Notes: generated by a model from the sequence alone, not told the origin. Shown: positions 27,720 through 36,807, counted from the first letter of the stretch. The stretch is DNA of 64,000 nucleotides from Allobosea robiniae (GCF_900102525.1 NZ_FNBZ01000001.1:558001-622000); one strand, 5' to 3'. Numbers and translations: made by a program.

Positions 27720-29303
27720 ATGCTCAACAGACGTCAGTTCATCGGCGCGGCAGGTGCTGCCGCCATCGCCCGCCCCGCTATCGCCCAAGGTACGGCGGCA
27801 CGCACGCTGAAGTTCATTCCGGAAACCAACCTCGCCATCCTCGACCCGGTGGTGACAACGGCAGCGGTCTCGACCACGCATGGCTACTGCGTGTTCGACA
27901 ACCTCTTCGCGGTCGACGACCAGTTGCGGCCGCAGCCGCAGATGGCCGCTGGCGCCACGACCGCCGACGACGGCAAGACCTATGAGATCAAGCTGCGCGA
28001 CGGCCTCAAATTCCACGATGGCGAGCCGGTCCGTGCGCGCGATTGCGTCGCCAGCCTCAAGCGCTGGAGCACGCGCGACAGCTTCGGCCAGGCGCTGGGC
28101 ACGGTCGTCGACGAATGGCAGGCCGTCGACGACAAGACGATCCGCGTCAGGCTGAAGCGACCCTTCCCGCAATTCCTGCGCGCTCTCGGCAAGCCGCACT
28201 CCTCGGCCGCCTTCATCATGCCGGAGAGGATCGCAAATTCCGACCCGATGACGCCCGTCAAGGAGATGGTGGGATCGGGGCCGTTCCGCTTCGTCGCCAA
28301 CGAATTCGTCCCCGGCTCGCGGATCGTCTACGAGAAGTTCGAAGGCTATGTGCCGCGCCAGGAACCCGCCAACTGGACGGCGGGCGGCAAGCGCGTGAAT
28401 TTCGACCGCCTCGAATGGCATGTCATCACCGATGCGGCGACGGCAGCGAGCGCGCTTCAGCGCGGCGAGGTCGACTGGTGGGAGCGCCCCCTGCCCGACC
28501 TCATGTCGACGCTCACCTCGGACAAGAACGTCACCACCAGCACGCTCGATCCCTACGGCCTCATCCTCGGGATGCGCTTCAACCATCTCGAGGCGCCGTT
28601 CAACAACCCTGCGCTGCGGCGGGCCATCCTCGCGGCCGTCACGCAGGACGACTACATGCAGACGGTGATGGCGGGCGATACCGACAGCTATCGCGTCTGC
28701 CGGGCGATGTTCCCCTGCGGCCTGCCGGGCGTGAACGAGCTCGGCGCCGGGATCATGAAGCAGCCGCCGGACCTGAAAGCCGCCCGGGCCGCGATCGAGG
28801 CCTCCGGCTACAAGGGCGAGAAGATCGTCATGCTGCACGCCGCGGATCATCCGCTGATCGCGCCGCTCGGCGACATCACCGCCGATCTGCTGAAGCGCCT
28901 CGGCCTGAATGTCGACGTGCAGACCATGGACTGGGGCACGGTCGTCCAGCGCCGCACCTCGAAGGAGCCGGTGGAACGCGGCGGCTGGAGCATCTTCCAC
29001 ACCAACTGGCCGGGCTCCTCGGTCACGAATCCGGCGGAGAACCTCTATATCCGCGGAGCCGGCGCATCCGGCTGGTTCGGCTGGCACGACAGCCCGGAGA
29101 TGGAGAGCCTCACCGCGCAGTGGCTGGCCAGCACCGATGAAGGGCGGGCACAGAAGCTGCTCGACGATATCCAGCGCAGCGCGCTCAACACCGTGCCTGT
29201 CGTGCCACTTGGGCAGATCATTCCGAAGACGGCCTATCGCAGCAACCTGCAAGGCATCCTGACTGCGTCGTCTCCGTTGTTCTGGAACGTTCGCCGGGCC
29301 TGA
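27720..29303 (+). CDS. ABC transporter substrate-binding protein, family 5 (DppA-like)
   Basis: 527 residues from the ATG at 27720 with a twin-arginine-like signal (MLNRRQFIGAAGAAAIARPAIAQG). The mature protein has SBP_bac_5 motifs: YEIKLRDGLKFHDGEPVRARDCVASLKRW (about residue 89), MVGSGPFRF, and LRRAILAAVTQDDYM. It would capture the peptide or amine imported by the two permeases. Last gene of the cassette, followed by a strong terminator. Confidence 0.92.
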   Translation: MLNRRQFIGAAGAAAIARPAIAQGTAARTLKFIPETNLAILDPVVTTAAVSTTHGYCVFDNLFAVDDQLRPQPQMAAGATTADDGKTYEIKLRDGLKFHDGEPVRARDCVASLKRWSTRDSFGQALGTVVDEWQAVDDKTIRVRLKRPFPQFLRALGKPHSSAAFIMPERIANSDPMTPVKEMVGSGPFRFVANEFVPGSRIVYEKFEGYVPRQEPANWTAGGKRVNFDRLEWHVITDAATAASALQRGEVDWWERPLPDLMSTLTSDKNVTTSTLDPYGLILGMRFNHLEAPFNNPALRRAILAAVTQDDYMQTVMAGDTDSYRVCRAMFPCGLPGVNELGAGIMKQPPDLKAARAAIEASGYKGEKIVMLHAADHPLIAPLGDITADLLKRLGLNVDVQTMDWGTVVQRRTSKEPVERGGWSIFHTNWPGSSVTNPAENLYIRGAGASGWFGWHDSPEMESLTAQWLASTDEGRAQKLLDDIQRSALNTVPVVPLGQIIPKTAYRSNLQGILTASSPLFWNVRRA

Positions 29304-29350
29304 AAACCTGACGCATTCACCAGGCGTGCGGCATTGCCCGTGCCCATATG

Positions 29351-29384
29351 GAAAAGCCCGCCGGATAGTTCCGGCGGGCTTTTC
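29351..29384. terminator. Bidirectional terminator between cassette and dusA
   Basis: A perfect 15-bp stem (GAAAAGCCCGCCGGA / TCCGGCGGGCTTTTC) with a TAGT loop. It has a T run on either strand, so it can end both the binding-protein transcript and the dusA transcript. Confidence 0.9.
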
Positions 29385-29403
29385 CTTTCCCAGCAGGGCC
29401 GGT

Positions 29404-29469
29404 TCAGGCCGCCGCGGCGGCCTCGTGGCGCGACACATGGGCGATGGCAGCGCGCAGGTCGTCCAGCGT
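29404..29469. repeat. Direct repeat copy within the dusA 3' end
   Basis: This 66-bp segment matches 20849-20914 at 60 positions in the same orientation. It covers the last 22 codons of intact dusA. Similarity stops at the stop codon on one side and fades within about 15 bases on the other. Confidence 0.85.
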
Positions 29470-30462
29470 CGCCTCGGCGCCGACGCAGCGCTCGGCCAGG
29501 TGGCGGCGGAAGGCGCGCGCACCGGGACGGCCCGGGAACAGGCCGACGAGGTGGCGCGTGAAGGCATGCACGCGCCCGCCCCGCTCGAGATGCGCAGCGA
29601 TGTACGGCTCCAGCGCCTCCAGCATGGCGAAGGCGTCCGTCACCGGCGCCTCCTGCCCGAAGAGCAGCGGATCGGCCTGAAGCAGGATCTCCGGGTTCTG
29701 ATAAGCCTCGCGGCCGATCATGACGCCGTCGAGCTTCTCCAGATGCGCCGGCCACTCGGAGGGCGCCTTGATGCCGCCGTTGATCGCGATCGGCAGGTCC
29801 GGATTGGCCGCCTTCAGGCGATAGGCACGCTCGTAGTCGAGAGGTGGGATCTCGCGGTTCTCCTTGGGGGAGAGCCCCTGCAGCCAGGCCTTGCGGGCAT
29901 GGACGATCAGGGCATCGACGCCGGCCGCCCGCACCGCGGCCGTCAGCGCATCAAGCGCGCTTTCAGGGTCCTGATCGTCGACGCCGATCCGGCATTTCAC
30001 GGTGACGGGAATGGAGACCGCCGCCTTCATCGCGGCGACGCAGTCGCCAACCAGAGCCGGCTCGCGCATCAGGCAGGCACCGAAGGCCCCGCCCTGCACC
30101 CGGTCGGAGGGGCAGCCGCAGTTCAGGTTGATCTCGTCATAACCGAAATCGGCGCCGATCTTCGCGGCTTCCGCCAGCAGCGCGGGATCGTTGCCGCCGA
30201 GCTGGAGCGCGACGGGATGCTCCATCGCATCGAAGCCGATCAGGCGCTGGCGATCGCCCCGGATCACGGCCTGCGCCGTCACCATCTCGGTATAGAGCAG
30301 CGCGTGGCGCGACATCAGGCGGTGGATGACGCGGCAATGCCTGTCCGTCCAATCCATCATCGGCGCCACGGAGAAGCGCCAGAAGCTCGCCTCGACACGA
30401 GCTGCGGTCATCTGGATGTGTGTATTCAACGCGCGTGGCCTGCCGGTGTCTTGTTCATTCAT
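29404..30462 (-). CDS. dusA: tRNA-dihydrouridine(20/20a) synthase DusA
   Basis: 352 residues from MNEQDTGRPR; starts at 30495 or at MTAARVEASFW are possible and none has a clear ribosome binding site. FMN-binding SVAPMMDWTDRHCR (about residue 31), the catalytic cysteine in NLNCGCPSDRVQGGAFGACLM (about 117) and AINGGI identify the family. It reduces uridine in the D-loop of tRNA. The last 22 codons are duplicated 8.5 kb away, at the far end of the accessory cassette. Confidence 0.95.
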   Translation of the reverse strand: MNEQDTGRPRALNTHIQMTAARVEASFWRFSVAPMMDWTDRHCRVIHRLMSRHALLYTEMVTAQAVIRGDRQRLIGFDAMEHPVALQLGGNDPALLAEAAKIGADFGYDEINLNCGCPSDRVQGGAFGACLMREPALVGDCVAAMKAAVSIPVTVKCRIGVDDQDPESALDALTAAVRAAGVDALIVHARKAWLQGLSPKENREIPPLDYERAYRLKAANPDLPIAINGGIKAPSEWPAHLEKLDGVMIGREAYQNPEILLQADPLLFGQEAPVTDAFAMLEALEPYIAAHLERGGRVHAFTRHLVGLFPGRPGARAFRRHLAERCVGAEATLDDLRAAIAHVSRHEAAAAA

Positions 30463-30691
30463 GCGGAGACGCTGCCATGGCGACCGTGCCGTCAAACGGT
30501 ACCGAGGCGGCGAAACTTGGGCGTATATGGCTCAATTCGCGGAGATGCGCGAGGGGCGCGGCGAAACTCCGGCTCCGGCCGGAGCATCGTCCGAGACGAA
30601 CGCCATGGAACTGTGCCGCCGGCCTGCGGTTGGAAGGGCAGAGGTCTCGCGTCACCTCGTCCCGCACAGCCCTGGAAGAAGCGGAGTTGGT

Positions 30692-32524
30692 ATGGCCGAA
30701 GCTCCGCGCGTTTTGCGACGCTCGCGTATGCGTCAGTTCTTCGGGATCGCGCTGCGCTACTGGCGCGGCAGGGCACGGTGGCGTGCCTGGATCCTGACGA
30801 TCACCGTTCTCGTCTTCATCGCCGCGCAAACCGGCGCCGCGGTCGGCATCAACCGCTGGAACCGCTGGTTCTTCGATGCTCTGGAAAAGCGCGATGTCGG
30901 CGCCGTCTGGGCGACAGTCGGCTGGCTGCCTTTTCTCCTTGGAGCCGCCGCGCTGTCGATGTCCGGCCTCGTAGTCAGCCGGATGCTGCTGCAGGTGCGC
31001 TGGCGCGAGAACCTGACGCGTCGCCTCGCCGGCTGGTGGATCGCCGACCAGCGCTATTATCGCCTGGGCTTCCTGGCCAACAACATGACCGCTCCGGAGT
31101 ACCGCATCGCCGAGGATGTCCGCCTCGCCATCGAGCCCCTGGTCGAGCTCGCGATCGGGCTGATCAGCGCCTTCGTCACGGCGGCGACCTTCGCCGCAAT
31201 CCTCTGGCAGGTCGCCGGCTCGGCCGAATTCGCGCTCGGCGGGACCACGATCGTGATCCCCAGCTATATGGCGCTCGCAGCCGTAGTCTATGCCGTGGTC
31301 GCTTCGCTTGCCGCCTATTTTGCCGGCCGCCCCCTCGTTGCGCGTGTCGCTCACAAGAACGAGATGGAGGCGCAGTTCCGGGCGGAGATGACGCGATTGC
31401 GCGAAAATGCCGAGAGCATCGCGTTGATCCGGGGTGATGCCGACGAGCGCAGCTCCGCCGGGAAAAGCTATGGCCACGTCGTTGCGGCCTGGCTCAGGAT
31501 CGTGCGCCAGCAGGGTGTGATCGCGCTGGTGCTCAACACTAACGCCGCGCTCTTCCCTGTCGTGCCGCTCCTGCTGATCGCACCGAAATTCCTGTCCGGT
31601 GACGTCACGCTGGGCGCGGTCGTGCAGGTCGTCGCAGCCTTCAGCGCGGTCCAGGCCGCATTGATCTGGTTCGTCGACAATTTCGTGCGGCTCGCCGAAT
31701 GGTTCGCCTCGGTCACCCGTGTCGACGAGCTGATGGAGGAGATCGAGGCGCTGGATATCGGCACGATCATGGACAAGGACACCGGCATCGAGCTCGGCGA
31801 AAGCGATGACGGCGCGATCCATCTCGACAACCTGTCCATCGCCCACAGCAATGGCCGCGTCGTCCTGGCCGATGCCACCGTGACGATTGCGCAGGGTGCG
31901 AAGGCGCTGATCGCGGGCGAGAGCGGCTCCGGCAAGAGCACGCTGATCCGCGCGATAGCCGGGATCTGGCCCTGGGGCTCCGGCTCGATTCGGGTACCGG
32001 CCGGCCAGTCGATCGCCTTCGTGCCGCAGAAGCCCTATCTCCCAAAGGGCACTCTGCGCACCATACTGCTCTATCCGGATGCGGACCGCGCCGTGACGGA
32101 CGAGGCTGTCCTCGCGGCGCTTCAACGCTGCGGCCTGAGCTATCTCGCAAAGAAGCTCGACGCAGAGGAAGACGACTGGGACCGCATCCTCTCCGGTGGC
32201 GAGCGCCAGCGCGTCGCCTTCACCCGCCTGCTGCTGCAAAAGCCCGACATCATCGTGATGGACGAGGCAACCTCGGCGCTCGACGAGGAGAGCCAGGCTT
32301 CGTTGCTGAACCTGTTCCAGGAGGAACTCGCGGCGGCGACGCTGATCAGCGTCGGCCACCGTCCCGGCCTCGAGGATTATCACGACCAGAAGATCACGCT
32401 GGAGCGCAGGCCTGCAGGCGCTCACATGACGTCCAGGCGCCTGCGGAAATCGCTGTGGCGGCTGTTCAGGAGCCGCGGCGCCGACAATGAGGACGAACGC
32501 CCGGAACCTTACGACAGTCCGTGA
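30692..32524 (+). CDS. ABC transporter with fused permease and ATPase, SbmA/BacA-like (YddA type)
   Basis: 610 residues from MAEAPRVLRRSR, with GAAGCGGAG upstream. The membrane half (ABC_membrane_2) begins WRAWILTITVLVFI and has GINRWNRWFFDALEKRD, typical of BacA-related proteins. The ATPase half has Walker A GESGSGKST (about residue 412), signature LSGGERQR (about 505) and Walker B IIVMDEATSALD. Half-transporter, expected to homodimerise and move peptides or very-long-chain lipids. Divergent from dusA with 229 bases between. Confidence 0.9.
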   Translation: MAEAPRVLRRSRMRQFFGIALRYWRGRARWRAWILTITVLVFIAAQTGAAVGINRWNRWFFDALEKRDVGAVWATVGWLPFLLGAAALSMSGLVVSRMLLQVRWRENLTRRLAGWWIADQRYYRLGFLANNMTAPEYRIAEDVRLAIEPLVELAIGLISAFVTAATFAAILWQVAGSAEFALGGTTIVIPSYMALAAVVYAVVASLAAYFAGRPLVARVAHKNEMEAQFRAEMTRLRENAESIALIRGDADERSSAGKSYGHVVAAWLRIVRQQGVIALVLNTNAALFPVVPLLLIAPKFLSGDVTLGAVVQVVAAFSAVQAALIWFVDNFVRLAEWFASVTRVDELMEEIEALDIGTIMDKDTGIELGESDDGAIHLDNLSIAHSNGRVVLADATVTIAQGAKALIAGESGSGKSTLIRAIAGIWPWGSGSIRVPAGQSIAFVPQKPYLPKGTLRTILLYPDADRAVTDEAVLAALQRCGLSYLAKKLDAEEDDWDRILSGGERQRVAFTRLLLQKPDIIVMDEATSALDEESQASLLNLFQEELAAATLISVGHRPGLEDYHDQKITLERRPAGAHMTSRRLRKSLWRLFRSRGADNEDERPEPYDSP

Positions 32525-32551
32525 CGGCGGCGCTCGTCTTAAGCGCCGCCG
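32525..32551. terminator. Hairpin between convergent ABC genes
   Basis: A 10-bp perfect stem (CGGCGGCGCT / AGCGCCGCCG) with a 7-base loop directly after the stop codon of the fused ABC transporter. No T run on either side, so termination is only inferred. Confidence 0.45.
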
Positions 32552-32558
32552 ATCCGGG

Positions 32559-33389
32559 TCATTTCTTCGCCCTGGCGACGATCTGCGTCGGATTGACGAA
32601 GCGGAGCGCGATCACCAGCCAGATCAGGGTGGTGACCATGTAGATGACCGCCATCGCGTCGATCGACTGCACGGCGCGGACACCGGAGGCGAAGACAGCG
32701 TAGTAGAGCGCGACGACGAGCGTCTGGCTGGTCGGGCCGGCTGTCAGGAAGGTCAGTTCGAACATCGCGAGGGTGCGCACCAGCACCAGCAGCAATGCGG
32801 CGAGGATACCAGGCAGCAGCAGCGGCAGCAGCACATGCACGAAGAGCTTGAAGGTGTTGGCGCCGAAGACGCGCGCCGCCGACTCGATCTTGGTGTCGAT
32901 CTGCTCGATGAACGGGATCATCACCAGGATGACGAAGGGCACCGTCGGCACGAGATTGGCGAGCACGACGCCCGACATCTGGCCGGCGAAGCCCGCCTGG
33001 TAGAGCACCGTCGCCAGCGGAATGCCGAAGGTGATCGGCGGCACCAGCAGCGGCAGCAGGAAGAGCAGCATGACGAGCTTCTTGCCCGGGAAGTCCCGCC
33101 GCGCCAGCGCATAGGCCGCCGGCACGCCGATCAGCCCTGACAGCGCCACCACCAGGAAGACGATCTGGAACGTGACGAGCAGCACCTCATAGAGCTGGAA
33201 CTCGGACCAGGCGGCCGCATACCAGCGCGTCGTCCAGCCGGCCGGCAGCCAGGTGCCGAGCCAGCGCGTCGAGAAGGACGAGGTCACCACCGTCGCGATC
33301 ATCGCGAAGAGGTTGACGATGAAGAAGCCGATCAACGTCCAGTTGGCGGCGGCCCAGAGCTTCGTCGAGAGACGGGTATCCTTAACCAT
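32559..33389 (-). CDS. ABC transporter permease, PotC-like
   Basis: 276 residues, six helices, with the EAA loop SAARVFGANTFKLFVHVLLPLLLPG. It pairs with the PotB-like permease 4 bases upstream. Belongs to the polyamine/iron/phosphonate class of importers. Last gene of a four-gene operon (binding protein, ATPase, two permeases). Confidence 0.9.
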   Translation of the reverse strand: MVKDTRLSTKLWAAANWTLIGFFIVNLFAMIATVVTSSFSTRWLGTWLPAGWTTRWYAAAWSEFQLYEVLLVTFQIVFLVVALSGLIGVPAAYALARRDFPGKKLVMLLFLLPLLVPPITFGIPLATVLYQAGFAGQMSGVVLANLVPTVPFVILVMIPFIEQIDTKIESAARVFGANTFKLFVHVLLPLLLPGILAALLLVLVRTLAMFELTFLTAGPTSQTLVVALYYAVFASGVRAVQSIDAMAVIYMVTTLIWLVIALRFVNPTQIVARAKK

Positions 33390-33393
33390 CGGA

Positions 33394-34284
33394 TCAGCCC
33401 TTTCCGCCGCCGGCAGGGCCGCGATACAGCATGCCGCGCGCGGCCAGGACCACGACGACGATGGCGAGCTGAACCACGCCCATGATCATCGCGACGGCCG
33501 AAGCCATGGAGTAGTCGTATTCCTCGAAGGCTGCCTGATAGGCCGCGATCGAGATCACCCGGGTCGGCCCCGAGGGTGCGCCGAGCAGCACGGCCGAGGG
33601 GAAGACCGAGAAGGCCTGCACGAAGCTCAGGCAGAAGGTGATCGCGAGCCCCGGCAGCAGGAGCGGGAACAGGATGTGCTTGAAGCGCTCCCACGGCCCG
33701 GCACCCAGCGTCGCGCCCGCCTGTTCCAGCGCCGGATCGATGCCGGAGAGGTAGGACAGCGTCAGCAGGAAGGTGAAGGGGAAGCCGGTGATGACCAGCG
33801 AGAGCATCACGCCCCAGTAGTTATGCAGCAGCTTCACCGGCGAGGAGATGATGCCGAAGGTCATCAGCACGCGGTTGAACCAGCCCTGCGGCCCCAGATA
33901 GTTCAGCAGGCCCTCAGCGACGAGCACGGTTCCGAGCGTGATCGGGATCACCAGGATCGTGGTCAGCAGGCGCTGGTTCTTCATCAGCCGGACGCGGAAG
34001 GCGATCGGGATCGCCAAGAGCAGCGTCGCGACCGTCACCGGCAAGGCGAGCCAGAGCGTGGTCCCGATCGTCCCATAGAGGAAGGAATCGGAGAAGAAGC
34101 GCTGGTAGTTGGCGAAGATGCCGCCCTGCTTCGGCTCGAAGGAAAGCACGAGCCCGTACAGGAACGGGTAGATGAACAGCGCCAGCAGGAACAGGATCGC
34201 GGGGACGACGAGCAGCGTCAGCCCGTCCAGCCCGCGCGCCGCCAGCCGCTGCTTCAGCGGGATGGAGGTGATGTCCGCACTCAC
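33394..34284 (-). CDS. ABC transporter permease, PotB-like
   Basis: 296 residues with six helices and the EAA loop EQAGATLGAGPWERFKHILFPLLLPG. Starts inside the end of the ATPase gene (4-base overlap), so translation is coupled. Forms the heterodimeric channel with the PotC-like protein. Confidence 0.9.
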   Translation of the reverse strand: MSADITSIPLKQRLAARGLDGLTLLVVPAILFLLALFIYPFLYGLVLSFEPKQGGIFANYQRFFSDSFLYGTIGTTLWLALPVTVATLLLAIPIAFRVRLMKNQRLLTTILVIPITLGTVLVAEGLLNYLGPQGWFNRVLMTFGIISSPVKLLHNYWGVMLSLVITGFPFTFLLTLSYLSGIDPALEQAGATLGAGPWERFKHILFPLLLPGLAITFCLSFVQAFSVFPSAVLLGAPSGPTRVISIAAYQAAFEEYDYSMASAVAMIMGVVQLAIVVVVLAARGMLYRGPAGGGKG

Positions 34285-35354
34285 GCCGCCGCTCCATAGA
34301 CGAGGACGCGCTCGGGATCGGCGGCGAGCGTCACGGTCTCGCCCGGCGCCAGCTTGTCATGGGCGAGGAAGGACAGATCCGTGCCATCCGCCATGCGGGC
34401 GAAGCCGACGAATTCGCGGCCGCGGAACTCAGTCGAGACGACCTGCGCCTTGAGGCCGGCCTGCCCGGCCGCGACCGGATGCAGATCCTCCGGGCGGATC
34501 GCCAGATAGCCTTCGGCACCAGCGGAGAGTGTGTGACGCGCGCGGCCCGAAAGCTGCGCATCGCCGACAGCGACCGTCGCCCTGCCCTCGCCCGCTGACG
34601 CGACCTTGCCCTTGACCTTGTTGCGGAAGCCCATGAACTCGGCGACGTCGAGATGGTCCGGGCGCATGAACAGGTCTTCCGGCGCGCCGACCTGGCGAAC
34701 CTGACCGTCGCGCAGCACCACGATCCGGTCGGCGAGCGAGAGCGCCTCCTCCTGGTCGTGGGTGACGTAGATCGTGGTGGCGCCGAGCGTGTTGTGGATG
34801 CGGCGGATCTCGGCGCGCATCTCGAGACGCAGCTTGGCGTCGAGATTCGACAGCGGCTCGTCCATCAGCACCAGCGGCGGCTCGACCACGATGGCACGCG
34901 CGATCGCGACGCGCTGCTGCTGGCCGCCGGAGAGCTGGCCCGGCAGCTTCTCGGTCTGGCCCTGCAGACGCACCAGCGCAGCGGCTTCCGCCACGCGCTT
35001 GTCGATCTCGGCGCGCGGCAGGCCGCGCATCTTCAGGCCGAAGCCGATATTCCTGTTCACGTTCATATGCGGGAACAGGGCATAGCTCTGGAAGACCATG
35101 CCGAAGCCGCGCTCTTCCGGACGCAGCGGATCGATGCGCCTGTCGTCGAGCCAGATGCCGCCACCGGTCGCCGGAAGCAGCCCCGCGATCAGGTTCAGCG
35201 TCGTCGACTTGCCGCAGCCGGAGGGGCCGAGCAGCGCGATGAACTCGCCCTTGCCGATCGTCAGCGAGACGTCCTTGAGCGCGTTATGGGTGCCGAAGTC
35301 ACGGCTCAGACGGTCGAGCCGAAGCTCGCGGAACGAAGCTGCGTTGATGGTCAT
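34281..35354 (-). CDS. ABC transporter ATP-binding protein, PotA/UgpC type
   Basis: 357 residues from MTINAASFRELRLDR. Walker A LLGPSGCGKSTT (about residue 43), signature LSGGQQQR, Walker B PLVLMDEPLSNLD, and a C-terminal TOBE domain (residues about 280-350) as in PotA, FbpC and UgpC. Energises import by the two following permeases. Confidence 0.93.
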   Translation of the reverse strand: MTINAASFRELRLDRLSRDFGTHNALKDVSLTIGKGEFIALLGPSGCGKSTTLNLIAGLLPATGGGIWLDDRRIDPLRPEERGFGMVFQSYALFPHMNVNRNIGFGLKMRGLPRAEIDKRVAEAAALVRLQGQTEKLPGQLSGGQQQRVAIARAIVVEPPLVLMDEPLSNLDAKLRLEMRAEIRRIHNTLGATTIYVTHDQEEALSLADRIVVLRDGQVRQVGAPEDLFMRPDHLDVAEFMGFRNKVKGKVASAGEGRATVAVGDAQLSGRARHTLSAGAEGYLAIRPEDLHPVAAGQAGLKAQVVSTEFRGREFVGFARMADGTDLSFLAHDKLAPGETVTLAADPERVLVYGAAA

Positions 35355-35438
35355 GGCTTCCGGATGAATCTGAGAAACGGGATCGAAAGGACGGCGGCGG
35401 TCCCCGGCGCGTGCCGGAGCCCGCCGCCGCAACCAGTC

Positions 35439-36629
35439 TTACTTCTTCTTGGCGCCGCCGACCTGCTCGTCCCAGATCCGGAAGGCGATCACCATCTTGT
35501 CGGGGTTGAGCGGGGTTTCCATCGGGTTGTCGGCGATCAGCTTCTCGTATTCGGGGCGGCCGAACTCGGCGATGGCCTTCTGGCTGGAGGCCGGCGCCAT
35601 CGAGAGCGGCACGTCCTTCACCGCCGGACCCGGATAGAAATAGCCCTCGTCATAGGTATAGGCCTGCTGCGCCGGGGTCAGCATGTGGCGGATCAGGTCG
35701 AGCAGCACGTTGAGCTTCTCGTCGGAAACGCCCTTGGGGATCATCATGTACTGGGCGTCGGTGACCCAGTGGAACCCCTTCAGGGCCTGGATCTTGGCTT
35801 CCTTCGGCACGATGCCGAGCACGCGCGGGTTGATGTCCCAGCCAGTGGTCGAGATGATGATGTCGCGCGAGCCGTCGCCGAGCTCCTTCATCGTCTGGCC
35901 GGTGCCGGCGGGGTAATACTCGATGTTCTCGCCGAGCTCCTTGAGATAGGCCCAGGTCTTGTCCCAGCCCTTCTCCGGATCCTTCGGGTCCTTGTCGCCG
36001 AGGAGGTAGGGCAGACCCATGATCCAGGTGCGGCCGGGGCCGGAATTGGCCGGGCGGCCGTAGAAGAAGCGGTTCTTGTTCTGCTTGGTCCAGGCCAGCA
36101 GCTCCTCGGCCGTGGTGGGCACCTGCTTGACGCGCTCGGGCATATATTCGAGCAGCGGCCCGGAGGGGTAATAGACCATCGCCATGCCCTGGCCCTGGCC
36201 GAGATTGTGCATGGCCAGCGCCGGCTTGAGGAAGACATCCTCGGGCTTCGGCAACTCGGATGCGTGGCTCGGCAACAGCTCGACCCAAAGCTTCTGCTCG
36301 ATGCCCGCCGAAAGCACGTCGAGGCCGCCGATGACGAGGTCGATATCGACGCGGCCAGCGTTCTGCTGGGCCTTGATCTTCGCCGGCAGTTCTGGCGCCG
36401 GGGCCTTGGTGAAGACCATCCGCGAGACGGCCTTGGGATTCGCCTTTGGATAGTTCTCCAGCGGCGTCTGGACGAGGGCGAGCGCCCCGCCGACGTCGAT
36501 CACGCTGATGGTGAGCGGAGCCGCCGGCAGCTTGAGCTGCTGCGCGAACACGCCCGGCGCATGCGCTGCGACACCGAGCCCGGCGACGCCGCCGATGAAA
36601 TGACGCCGATTGATGCTGTCGTGAGCCAT
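35439..36629 (-). CDS. ABC transporter substrate-binding protein, PotD/Fbp type
   Basis: 396 residues with a twin-arginine signal (INRRHFIGGVAGLGVAAHAPGVFAQ). Family 1/13 periplasmic binder with the order DIDLVIGGLDVL, GMAMVYYPSGPL and STTGWDINPRVLG. The substrate cannot be read. First gene of the transporter operon and divergent from gntR-uxuA, so a sugar acid or a compound related to it is one possibility. Confidence 0.88.
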   Translation of the reverse strand: MAHDSINRRHFIGGVAGLGVAAHAPGVFAQQLKLPAAPLTISVIDVGGALALVQTPLENYPKANPKAVSRMVFTKAPAPELPAKIKAQQNAGRVDIDLVIGGLDVLSAGIEQKLWVELLPSHASELPKPEDVFLKPALAMHNLGQGQGMAMVYYPSGPLLEYMPERVKQVPTTAEELLAWTKQNKNRFFYGRPANSGPGRTWIMGLPYLLGDKDPKDPEKGWDKTWAYLKELGENIEYYPAGTGQTMKELGDGSRDIIISTTGWDINPRVLGIVPKEAKIQALKGFHWVTDAQYMMIPKGVSDEKLNVLLDLIRHMLTPAQQAYTYDEGYFYPGPAVKDVPLSMAPASSQKAIAEFGRPEYEKLIADNPMETPLNPDKMVIAFRIWDEQVGGAKKK

Positions 36630-36778
36630 GATTTCTCCTCCCGATGCGGATGCCCGCTTATGAACTTTATTATGCTGCGCCGATCCGGCCGCCGCGATCC
36701 CGTTCCTGCCCCTCGATCCAGGAACTTATCAAGTCGACGAACCTGCCAAGTTGACGCAGCCCCCGGTTGATCAGTATC

Positions 36779-36790
36779 CTAGTATACTAG
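36779..36790. promoter_or_regulatory. GntR operator candidate (12-bp perfect palindrome)
   Basis: CTAGTATACTAG is self-complementary and contains the GT-AT-AC core expected for FCD-type GntR proteins (GTM-KAC). It lies 17 bases upstream of the gntR start, between gntR and the divergent ABC operon. Confidence 0.6.
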
Positions 36791-36807
36791 TCGTCGAGAG
36801 CTTGGCA

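Larger units (their letters stand above)
20849..29469. mobile_element. Putative integrated accessory island at the 3' end of dusA
   Basis: Bounded by direct 66-bp copies of the dusA terminus (20849-20914 and 29404-29469). The interior holds an XRE regulator, a HisD-like dehydrogenase, two Dpp-type permeases, an M81 peptidase, a class IV aminotransferase and a binding protein, closed by a bidirectional terminator. Genes are in two divergent units. No integrase, transposase or replication gene is present, so any mobility machinery is missing or was supplied elsewhere. dusA is a known target of a family of site-specific integrases. Confidence 0.55.

Noticed and set aside
27612..31437. Long open frames antisense to the binding protein and to dusA
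   Set aside because: Low-complexity Arg/Asp/Gly translation, no ribosome binding site, fully overlapped by well-supported genes.
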